Shown here: positions 1 to 5,672 of the stretch, one piece after another
How the letters are laid out: every line of letters starts with the position of its first letter
How positions within the stretch are numbered: the stretch's first letter is position 1
The notes under the pieces: model-generated
The model's input: the letters and a program-made list of their open reading frames with translations, nothing else
The model's database searches: none
Told to the model about the DNA's origin: nothing
Position numbers and translations under genes: made by a program
From: JAWWAH01 sp033721415
GTDB lineage: Bacteria > Patescibacteriota > Minisyncoccia > Spechtbacterales > 2-12-FULL-38-22
DNA: 11,562 bases
Direction of reading: 5' to 3'
NCBI GenBank assembly: GCA_033721415.1
Contig: JAWWAH010000034.1
Location: 1-11,562, forward strand

Positions 1-66
1 CCGGTGATCTTCAGAGCCTTGCACGGCACTGGATCGCACGCGGTTACGGCGGTTATTGACCCCTAG
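1..66 (+). CDS. C-terminal end of an unidentified protein (partial, cut by window edge)
   Basis: Frame 1 of the plus strand is open from the first base to a TAG at 64-66, giving 21 residues (PVIFRALHGTGSHAVTAVID then P). The stop is followed nine bases later by a strong terminator hairpin, which is what one expects at the end of a real gene. I do not recognise the family from so short a tail. The base composition is odd: clearly GC-rich (about 60%) in a window that is otherwise AT-rich, which may reflect a different codon history or chance over 66 bases. It is convergent with the MurF-like gene on the other strand. Confidence 0.4.
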   Translation, partial: PVIFRALHGTGSHAVTAVIDP

Positions 67-74
67 GAAAGAGG

Positions 75-103
75 AAAACCCTTCGACAAGTTCGAAGGGT
101 TTT
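75..103. terminator. Bidirectional intrinsic terminator between convergent genes
   Basis: Perfect 12-bp inverted repeat: AAAACCCTTCGA (75-86), five-base loop (87-91), TCGAAGGGTTTT (92-103). The arms end in A4/T4, so each strand carries a T-rich tail after the GC core. It lies between the plus-strand gene ending at 66 and the minus-strand MurF-like gene ending at 129, and can serve both. Confidence 0.85.
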
Positions 104-128
104 CTATTGCTTAATCTTTTTTAAAAAA

Positions 129-1361
129 TTAATTTAACAGTTTTACAAGATTTTCTAACTTGATTGCTCTCGATGCCTTGAACAGAATAACATCGCCATT
201 TTTTGGCATTTTCTTTATTTTAAAGCGTGCTTCTTCTGCAGTGTTAAAGTGGTGAATATTTTCTCGCTTTAACCCTCCTTTTTGTGCTCCCTCCACCATT
301 TTTTTAGATTCCTTACCTACAACAAGAAGCACATCCACAACTTCCGCTGCTAATTTACCTATTTCGTTATGTGCAGTAGAGCTATGTTTTCCGAGTTCAC
401 GCATATCGCCAAGGATTGCAATTTTTCTCTTGCCAGGAATATTTTTTAATGTATCAAGAGCAGCCTTTACTGAAAGCGGGCTTGCGTTATAGCTATCATC
501 AAGAATGGTAACTCCTTGATAAGATCGACTCTCTATTATTCTCATTCTCCCCCATTCAGATTTATACTTCCCTAATCCCTCAATTATTTTTTCAGGAGTG
601 CAGTCCATAACAAGTCCTGTCGCAACGGCTGCTGCTGCTGAATATGCATGAGATTTACCAACAGAACCTTTTAGAGTTATATCGATATGCTTATCTTTTC
701 TAGTGACTTTGAAGCTTATACCTAGAACCTTGTCATCTTTTTTAAAATATTTATAATCTATAACTCTAAGATCTGCATTTTTAGAAAAGCCATATGTTAA
801 AACTTGAGCACGAGTTTTAGACCTAAGTTCTCTAACTTCTGGATCATCATAATTCAATATCGCAATATCTTTCTTTGTTAGAACTTTAACTAATCTAGAT
901 TTCTCTCTTAGAACTTCTTTTTGAGAACTATAATATTCTATGTGTACAGGTGTATCGCCCACAGCGGTTATTATAGATATGTCAGGCTTTGCTATTTCCA
1001 GTAGGTATTTTATATCCCCAGGCTTATCTGCTCCGTACTCCAGTACTAAAATCTCAGGATAATTAGTTTTTATTAATAAGTTTAGTACACTTCTAGTAAT
1101 CACCTTTACCCAAAAAACTTTTCCAGTGATTCTTCCCCAGTCACCGAGAATTGTCAAAGGCATCCCTAATTCATTGTTGAAGTTACCAGGAGAAAAGCGC
1201 ACTGTTCTTTCTTCTCTCAGAACAAAAGCAACCGCCCTTTTCGTTGATGTTTTACCAACACTACCAGTAATGCCTACTATAGTTGGCTTATATCGCTTTA
1301 TCGTAAGACGAGCTAGTACACGTAATATTTTTTGTAATATTGTAATTAGTTTTTTTTTCAT
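129..1361 (-). CDS. murF: MurF-like Mur ligase lacking the N-terminal substrate-binding domain
   Basis: A 410-residue ATP-dependent Mur ligase most like MurF, which joins D-Ala-D-Ala to UDP-MurNAc-tripeptide in cytoplasmic peptidoglycan precursor synthesis. Visible motifs are the P-loop TGSVGKTST (32-40), GNFNNELGMPL (59-69), EYGADKPGDI (108-117), the NYDDPEV segment (170-176), GRMR (271-274), DDSYNASP (288-295) and GDMRELG (318-324) followed by a His at 331. The P-loop begins near residue 32, whereas typical MurF (about 450 residues) has roughly 80-100 residues of UDP-binding domain before it; only a short basic, hydrophobic stretch is left here. The ATG overlaps the stop of the upstream membrane MurF-like gene (ATGA, 1358-1361) and no Shine-Dalgarno is seen, so translation is probably coupled. 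Ligase family is secure; exact substrate is inferred. Confidence 0.85.
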   Translation of the reverse strand: MKKKLITILQKILRVLARLTIKRYKPTIVGITGSVGKTSTKRAVAFVLREERTVRFSPGNFNNELGMPLTILGDWGRITGKVFWVKVITRSVLNLLIKTNYPEILVLEYGADKPGDIKYLLEIAKPDISIITAVGDTPVHIEYYSSQKEVLREKSRLVKVLTKKDIAILNYDDPEVRELRSKTRAQVLTYGFSKNADLRVIDYKYFKKDDKVLGISFKVTRKDKHIDITLKGSVGKSHAYSAAAAVATGLVMDCTPEKIIEGLGKYKSEWGRMRIIESRSYQGVTILDDSYNASPLSVKAALDTLKNIPGKRKIAILGDMRELGKHSSTAHNEIGKLAAEVVDVLLVVGKESKKMVEGAQKGGLKRENIHHFNTAEEARFKIKKMPKNGDVILFKASRAIKLENLVKLLN

Positions 1362-2983
1362 TTTTTATTTAACAATAAACCCTGCCGTACTTTTTCTGGT
1401 ATTGGATTTTCTAAAAGGATTATATCGTCCTTATCGCACACTTCTTGTGCTTTGCGCAAGGCTTTATGTGGGTCAGAGATACATATAAAGCTTTTATTTT
1501 TCATTCCATTTTCCATGGCTTCATTATACATTGCAGAAAAATTATCAACAGAGGTCACTATGCAGACATCGCATGTTTCAGCTATCAGTAAAGCTATTTG
1601 TTTGTGTATTTTTTCAGACAAAGTACCCAGTTCACCTATTGGTTGGAAAATGCATATTTTTTGTCTGCCTTTAGTTTTTTTAAGAAGAGCCAGTGCAGAT
1701 ATTACACCGTTTAGGTTACTAGAACCTGTATCATCTATAACCACTGTATCTTTAATACCTCGTCTTATCTCTAGTGTTCGGGGTAAGGTTTCTGTTTCTA
1801 TAAGAGCTTCCTTTATACTTTTGTACGGAATACCTAATTCTCTTGCAATAGTCAAAGCCCCCATTACATTGCTTACTGCATGCTCCCCTATTAAAGAAAT
1901 TCGCAAAGTTTCTTCTGAACATCCTTTTTCTCTGATCTGTAATTCGATTCCCTCAGGTATGCTTTTTGCGTTTTCAAATAGTATTTTTTGAGGGCTTGTC
2001 TCTACTAGCGGATCTGAGGCGTAAAGACGCTTCGCTTTTTTACAATGCTTAAATAATGCTCTAGTATATTCGTCATCTCCATTAAATATAGCAAGACTTT
2101 TATCGGGTAATGCTTGTATTAATTCATAATGTGCTTCTTGCACATCCCTCATACTTCCCAAAAACGCAGTGTCTTTAGATGTTATGCCAGCAAGAACACC
2201 AATGTGAGGTGAAAGCATTTGGGTAATTTTGAATGTTTCCTCTTTTCTCTTAGCACCAACTTCTGCTATCAATACTTCGTGTTCTGGAGTGAGTTCTTTC
2301 AGTATAAATCTTGCTATGCCTATATCTGTTGTCAGATGAGGAGGAGTTTTAATGGCTCGCAAGTCACTTTCAAGAATATCGTGTAATATGTGCGCTATCG
2401 AACTTTTCCCATAACTTCCAGCAAGAGCCACAACAAGAATATTATTCATACTAGATATTTTTTTTATGGCCCTTTTTATAATAGCCTTTTTAACTTGGTC
2501 AAAAACAGGATTACTAATCAAGACAACTAGAGACACAAGAAGAGGTAAGATAATACTACCCCCTAATATTGAAGCTACAAACCATTCGTTTAGATATATA
2601 AATATACTCCATGTCGCAGTTGTATATATTATTAACGCAGTTATAAATATAGAGGTTGCTCGGAATGTAAAGGCTGGCATTACAAATTCTCTTTCCTGGA
2701 TATTTTTACCTGTTTCTATTGCAAAATATGTATAAGCTAAGATTGCTATAATAGTTACAGGAGCCTCAAGAAAAGAGAATGGAGCTAAGCTAAGCAATAA
2801 CAGAAGGCTTATGATCAATTGATTTCTTCCCGTTAACAACTTTCTTGAAGAGGGCAACTTGAGACGAGTTTTAGTTCTATCATATCTGTAATCTGCTTTT
2901 TGCCAAAGATGCGTCCAAAAAGCTATACCCTGAAAGAGAAAAGGGACCCACAATATAAAAAGTATTGTTTTTAATATAGCCAT
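1358..2983 (-). CDS. Membrane-embedded MurF-like ligase (N-terminal TM domain fused to Mur ligase core)
   Basis: A 541-residue protein in two parts. Residues 1-160 are hydrophobic, with about five probable membrane helices (near 4-24, 54-70, 73-90, 108-130 and 136-158). Residues 180-541 are a Mur ligase central plus C-terminal domain: P-loop AGSYGKSS (188-195), EVGAKRKEE (241-249), NGDDE (301-305), GEHAVSNVMGAL (366-377), DDTGSSNLNG (417-426) and GELGTLSEKIH (450-460). These match MurF in order but diverge: canonical TGTNGKT is AGSYGKSS, and the DDSYNANP motif is DDTGSSNL. The usual UDP-sugar-binding N-terminal domain is replaced by the membrane part. Its ATG overlaps the stop of the upstream hydrolase by one base (TAATG), and its TGA overlaps the start of the downstream MurF-like gene. 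It may act on a lipid-linked or envelope substrate; that is inference. Confidence 0.75.
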   Translation of the reverse strand: MAILKTILFILWVPFLFQGIAFWTHLWQKADYRYDRTKTRLKLPSSRKLLTGRNQLIISLLLLLSLAPFSFLEAPVTIIAILAYTYFAIETGKNIQEREFVMPAFTFRATSIFITALIIYTTATWSIFIYLNEWFVASILGGSIILPLLVSLVVLISNPVFDQVKKAIIKRAIKKISSMNNILVVALAGSYGKSSIAHILHDILESDLRAIKTPPHLTTDIGIARFILKELTPEHEVLIAEVGAKRKEETFKITQMLSPHIGVLAGITSKDTAFLGSMRDVQEAHYELIQALPDKSLAIFNGDDEYTRALFKHCKKAKRLYASDPLVETSPQKILFENAKSIPEGIELQIREKGCSEETLRISLIGEHAVSNVMGALTIARELGIPYKSIKEALIETETLPRTLEIRRGIKDTVVIDDTGSSNLNGVISALALLKKTKGRQKICIFQPIGELGTLSEKIHKQIALLIAETCDVCIVTSVDNFSAMYNEAMENGMKNKSFICISDPHKALRKAQEVCDKDDIILLENPIPEKVRQGLLLNKK

Positions 2984-3765
2984 TATTCGTGTGGTGTATT
3001 ATTTAAAAAGTAAGCTGTATTTTTAGCAATCTCAACAGGAGCTCGAAGGTGTAGGTTGTGTCTTAAATCTGGCAAGATGTGTAAATGTGTTAGGGGTATA
3101 CTTTTGTGTATTAAAAAGGCATCTGATATTGGCACTGTCGTATCTTTATCTCCCCAAATCAAAAGTGTGGGCGTAGTTATATTCGGGAAATAGGGGCGCA
3201 AATTATTTGAAACCGATAGCTTTAATGATCTTTGCATAACAGGAGATAATTCTCTATGAGTATTTTGCCCTGAAGCTATAATCCATGCTTTGCCTAGTTT
3301 TTTTCTATATTCTTTTAGTTTAGGGTGGAAAAGTATTGTATCTAAAAACCTAGAGAGGATTAAGTATGCAAAAGTTCTTATTCTTGGATGCTGAACCGCT
3401 GCAGCAGCACTAACCAAAATAAGGGCTCTCAGTTGATTCGACCACCTTGTTGCATAATCAACAGCTATTCTTCCCCCAAAGGAATGGCCAAGTAAAGCGA
3501 AATATTGAATGTTTATTTTTTGTGTAAACTCATGTACAAATTCTGAAAAATCTCCTAAGCGCATTGGCCTTTTTGGATCCTCTGTTTCTCCTGATCCAGG
3601 AAGATCTAAAGCAATAACACGAAACCCTCTTTCGTTTAGTTCGTTATGCACCTTTGTCCATTCTTTTATGCAAGAGCCCCAGCCATGAAGCACCAGGACT
3701 ATATCACCAGAACCTTTGTCTATGTAGTGTGTTTTTATTCCTTTTATCTTAATGTATTTAGCCAT
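2983..3765 (-). CDS. Alpha/beta hydrolase fold protein
   Basis: A 260-residue single-domain alpha/beta hydrolase. It shows the oxyanion-side HGWG (27-30), the nucleophile elbow GHSFGG with Ser95 (93-98), the acid in WGDKDTTVP (Asp208) and the catalytic His236 in LRHNLHLRAP, so the triad is intact. Residues about 115-195 form the variable cap. No signal peptide or membrane helix is obvious, so it is probably cytoplasmic. The ATG at 3765 was chosen over a TTG six bases upstream. The gene heads the operon with two Mur ligases: its stop overlaps the next start by one base (TAATG). The substrate cannot be read from sequence; context points to a cell-envelope ester, thioester or amide. Confidence 0.82.
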   Translation of the reverse strand: MAKYIKIKGIKTHYIDKGSGDIVLVLHGWGSCIKEWTKVHNELNERGFRVIALDLPGSGETEDPKRPMRLGDFSEFVHEFTQKINIQYFALLGHSFGGRIAVDYATRWSNQLRALILVSAAAAVQHPRIRTFAYLILSRFLDTILFHPKLKEYRKKLGKAWIIASGQNTHRELSPVMQRSLKLSVSNNLRPYFPNITTPTLLIWGDKDTTVPISDAFLIHKSIPLTHLHILPDLRHNLHLRAPVEIAKNTAYFLNNTPHE

Positions 3766-3780
3766 AATCAAAGAATTTAT

Positions 3781-3809
3781 ACTATATTTATTCTAGAATT
3801 GATTTACAA
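3781..3809 (-). promoter_or_regulatory. Candidate promoter of the hydrolase/Mur ligase operon
   Basis: On the minus strand a -35-like TTGTAA (plus-strand 3804-3809) is separated by exactly 17 bases from a -10-like TATAGT (3781-3786). Transcription would start near 3774, leaving a leader of under ten bases before the ATG at 3765, so the mRNA may be almost leaderless. No Shine-Dalgarno is present. It separates this operon from the Ni-SOD genes, although only 62 bases lie between them and read-through is possible. Confidence 0.45.
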
Positions 3810-3827
3810 CAAAAACAAGCAAACAAG

Positions 3828-4115
3828 TCAAAGAAAAACCTTCCCGATAATAACCTCTTTTGTCACAAACCCAAATTTTCTACTGTCTGTACTCTTGTTG
3901 GGGTTATCACCTTCTACAAAGTATCCTCTATCCTCAATTCTTTTTATGCGTTTCAGGATAAGGATATCTTGATTCGGGCTCTTTAAGACAACCACATCAC
4001 CCACCTTTGGTTTTTTAAAAATATACGCCCACCTGTTAACCCAAACTCGCTCCCCTTCTTGGAATTTGGGATTCATGCTTTTTCCTTTTACCGTAAAGTA
4101 TATCAATGGGAACAT
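3828..4115 (-). CDS. sodX: Nickel-type superoxide dismutase maturation protease (small S26/S24-like peptidase)
   Basis: A 95-residue Ser/Lys-dyad peptidase resembling a minimal signal peptidase I. It has the serine motif GKSMNP (Ser13) followed by GERVWVN, the lysine motif LILKRIKRI (Lys55 the likely general base), EGDNP (69-73), STDSRKFG (75-82) and a final IIGKV. At 95 residues it is far shorter than a leader peptidase and lacks a clear N-terminal membrane anchor. It lies 54 bases downstream of a nickel SOD gene on the same strand, the known context of the protease that removes the SOD leader so that the nickel-binding His becomes the N-terminus. The name rests on this pairing plus the motifs; from sequence alone it could only be called an S26-like peptidase. 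Confidence 0.82.
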   Translation of the reverse strand: MFPLIYFTVKGKSMNPKFQEGERVWVNRWAYIFKKPKVGDVVVLKSPNQDILILKRIKRIEDRGYFVEGDNPNKSTDSRKFGFVTKEVIIGKVFL

Positions 4116-4129
4116 GGCAAATATAAAAG

Positions 4130-4164
4130 AGGCCGCTCTCTGATTAAATATCTTTGAGCGGCCT
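4130..4164 (-). terminator. Terminator-like hairpin between sodN and sodX
   Basis: Perfect 9-bp inverted repeat AGGCCGCTC (4130-4138) and GAGCGGCCT (4156-4164) with a 17-base loop. Read on the minus strand, the GC-rich stem is followed by TCTTTTATATTTG, an intrinsic-terminator pattern. It starts six bases after the sodN stop and ends 14 bases before the sodX ATG. It most likely acts as a partial terminator, giving much more dismutase than protease transcript. Confidence 0.7.
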
Positions 4165-4169
4165 AGAGA

Positions 4170-4616
4170 TTATTTAGCTTGTATAGTTATGTTTTTCAGA
4201 ACTCTTTTATACTCATAGCCATCCTTGGTTTGTTCAAAGATTTTACCCACCTCATCTACCAGATTAATAAGCTTCTCGACATCTTCAAGTTTAGCAGTTT
4301 TTTTAACAGCACCCGCAGCTTTTGTGGCACGCCAAAACAAATCATGCAGATTATCAAACTTTTCAGCATGATTCTTTTTAAAGTAGTCTGTCCACAAAAC
4401 CCAGAGATGATGCTTAACCATTTCTGCCCTCTCCTCTTTTATCTGAAGAGCACGTTGTTTTGTAATTTCGTCATCGGTATCTTGATATATCTTAACTGCA
4501 TTGTAGACTGACTGTGCTTCTATGCGTGCTTGTGCAGGATCGTAAACTCCGCACATAAGGTCACAATGTGCATAAACCTCCCCTCCATTTAATAAATTGG
4601 TTGCTCTATTGAACAT
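4170..4616 (-). CDS. sodN: Nickel-containing superoxide dismutase precursor
   Basis: A 148-residue Ni-SOD precursor, which converts superoxide to oxygen and hydrogen peroxide. The nickel hook is HCDLMCGVYDPA at residues 17-28. Cleavage after Ala16 would expose His17 as mature His1, with Cys18 and Cys22 as the thiolate ligands (Cys2, Cys6) and Tyr25 as Tyr9. The next residues, AQARIEAQSV, closely follow the Streptomyces enzyme. Mature-numbered Glu17 and Arg47, which position His1 in that enzyme, are both present (Glu33, Arg63), as is a helical KHHLWVLWTDYFK block (68-80). The 16-residue leader is not a membrane signal, so the enzyme is expected in the cytoplasm and hexameric. The oddity is Met in place of the nearly invariant Pro at mature position 5. 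The maturation protease follows on the same strand. No convincing promoter was found in the AT-rich upstream region. Confidence 0.95.
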   Translation of the reverse strand: MFNRATNLLNGGEVYAHCDLMCGVYDPAQARIEAQSVYNAVKIYQDTDDEITKQRALQIKEERAEMVKHHLWVLWTDYFKKNHAEKFDNLHDLFWRATKAAGAVKKTAKLEDVEKLINLVDEVGKIFEQTKDGYEYKRVLKNITIQAK

Positions 4617-4711
4617 TTTATATATATAATTAATTACAAAGCGTTCTTTAATCTATAATAACATATGAAATAAAGTTTTGATTAAAATCTATTTTATTTT
4701 TTTAAAATCCA

Positions 4712-4720
4712 TGATATACT
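4712..4720 (+). promoter_or_regulatory. Extended -10 promoter of greA
   Basis: TGATATACT (TG at 4712-4713, -10 TATACT at 4715-4720) is a good extended -10. The hexamer 17 bases upstream (TTTTAT, 4692-4697) is only a weak -35, as is usual for extended -10 promoters. Start is expected near 4727. It lies in the 154-base gap between divergent sodN and greA. Confidence 0.55.
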
Positions 4721-4770
4721 GGTTTTTACCAAAGGTGGCTTGATTGCCCCCTATTTCTTTAATCTTATAT

Positions 4771-5229
4771 ATGAATAAAAATACACAACTAACCCAAAAA
4801 GGGTACGACAACTTAAAAGAAGAACTCACTCGCCTCGAAGAAGAAGAGCGACCAAAGGTAGCTAAAAAATTAAAGGAAGCTATCGCAGAAGGTGATCTTT
4901 CTGAAAACGCAGCCTACGAAGACGCAAAAGACGAACAAGGACGCCTCGAAGGGCGCATACACGAATTAAAGCAAATTCTTAACACTGCAACTATTGTAAA
5001 AGGTTCTAATGGTAATAAGGTTGCAATAGGATCAACAATAAAAGTAAAGGGGGCGAAAGGAGAAAAGACATACAAAATAACAGGAAGCGGTGAAGCTAAT
5101 CCTACCGAAGGAAAAATATCCTACGACTCTCCTATAGGAAAGGCTTTCGTGGGCCACAAAAAAGGTGAGGAAGTTGAAGCAGAGCTTCCTGCAGGTAAAA
5201 AGAAATTCAAGATTCTAGACGTAAGCTAA
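4771..5229 (+). CDS. greA: Transcription elongation factor GreA
   Basis: GreA binds stalled RNA polymerase through its secondary channel and stimulates cleavage of backtracked transcripts. The 152 residues (family about 158) show both domains. The N-terminal coiled coil (8-75) has GDLSENAAYEDAKDEQ at its tip; Asp42 and Glu45 correspond to the acidic tip residues of E. coli GreA. The C-terminal FKBP-like domain ends KAFVGHKKGEEVEAELPAG. The ATG at 4771 gives an N-terminus that aligns with the family (TQLTQKGYDNL). An in-frame TTG at 4744 sits five bases after AAAGGTGG (4731-4738), an unusually good ribosome site here, so a nine-residue longer form is possible, but it would add a tail the family lacks. 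The gene stands alone with its own promoter and terminator. Confidence 0.95.
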   Translation: MNKNTQLTQKGYDNLKEELTRLEEEERPKVAKKLKEAIAEGDLSENAAYEDAKDEQGRLEGRIHELKQILNTATIVKGSNGNKVAIGSTIKVKGAKGEKTYKITGSGEANPTEGKISYDSPIGKAFVGHKKGEEVEAELPAGKKKFKILDVS

Positions 5230-5250
5230 GTCCTAAGCATTATCAAATAA

Positions 5251-5276
5251 AAAAAGCCCGCTCTTGCGGGCTTTTT
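5251..5276. terminator. Strong intrinsic terminator after greA (bidirectional)
   Basis: Perfect 11-bp stem AAAAAGCCCGC (5251-5261) and GCGGGCTTTTT (5266-5276) with a TCTT loop. The A5/T5 ends give a U-run on both strands. It ends greA (stop at 5229) and can also stop the convergent gene that ends at 5290. Confidence 0.92.
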
Positions 5277-5289
5277 AGATGCATAAAAA

Positions 5290-5607
5290 TCAAACTCCTA
5301 AAACTTTTCTTGCTTCCTCTATAATATCTTTCGGAATAGGGTCGCGCTCAGGACTCTTGCCCGGATATCTCCATGCAGTAATTATCTTTATCTGATTCTT
5401 GTCATTTATTTTATACATTGCCCAAACTTCACTATATTTTTTAGATCCTGCTGGTCGCATGCATGCAATTGTACCAGGAACTACGCTTTCCTCTGTCCTT
5501 TTTGGGAAACGTATTACTCTCTTTACTAGAGATTCTGAAAGTCTGTAATGACGCATTTTATATTCGGAGTGACTAGTCCAGATATATTTTTGGAATGTTT
5601 TTTTCAT
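5290..5607 (-). CDS. Small uncharacterised protein, DUF4258-like
   Basis: A 105-residue soluble basic protein. It begins with a block containing HSEYKMRHYRLSESLV (13-28), runs through IRFPKRTEES and TIACMRPAG, and ends KIITAWRYPGKSPERDPIP (74-92). The order of a histidine/arginine-rich N-terminal helix, a middle beta region and a final 'ITAW' strand resembles DUF4258/RelE-like small proteins, but I cannot confirm membership. The ATG at 5607 is preferred: a start at 5679 would add 24 residues with no family-like character and overlap the divergent pncB start. No antitoxin-like partner lies next to it, so a toxin role is not supported by context. It is convergent with greA and shares its terminator. 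Confidence 0.7.
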   Translation of the reverse strand: MKKTFQKYIWTSHSEYKMRHYRLSESLVKRVIRFPKRTEESVVPGTIACMRPAGSKKYSEVWAMYKINDKNQIKIITAWRYPGKSPERDPIPKDIIEEARKVLGV

Positions 5608-5610
5608 ATA

Positions 5611-5643
5611 TTTACAATACAGGACATCTGTGTTAAAAATCAA
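5611..5643. promoter_or_regulatory. Overlapping divergent promoters for pncB (+) and the DUF4258-like gene (-)
   Basis: Plus strand: TTTACA (5611-5616), 17-base spacer, TAAAAA (5634-5639) preceded by TG one base away, giving an extended -10; start near 5646 upstream of pncB. Minus strand: TTGATT (5638-5643 on plus) and TATTGT (5614-5619) with an 18-base spacer, pointing at the small gene starting at 5607. The two occupy the same bases, so only one polymerase could bind at a time. Both are moderate matches only. Confidence 0.35.
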
Positions 5644-5661
5644 GCAACCGTGCTCCTTAAC

Positions 5662-5667
5662 AAAGGA
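5662..5667 (+). promoter_or_regulatory. Ribosome binding site of pncB
   Basis: AAAGGA lies five bases before the ATG at 5673. It is one of the few clear Shine-Dalgarno sites in the window and fixes the pncB start. Confidence 0.7.
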
Positions 5668-5672
5668 TAAGA

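Noticed and set aside
1452..1991. Open frame of 179 codons on the plus strand
   Set aside because: Antisense to the well-supported membrane MurF-like ligase; no family resemblance and no ribosome site.
3646..3972. Open frame of 108 codons on the plus strand spanning the hydrolase/sodX gap
   Set aside because: It crosses two real minus-strand genes and the candidate promoter, and its translation is aromatic-rich with no recognisable pattern.
4179..4511. Open frame of 110 codons on the plus strand
   Set aside because: Antisense to the unmistakable Ni-SOD gene.
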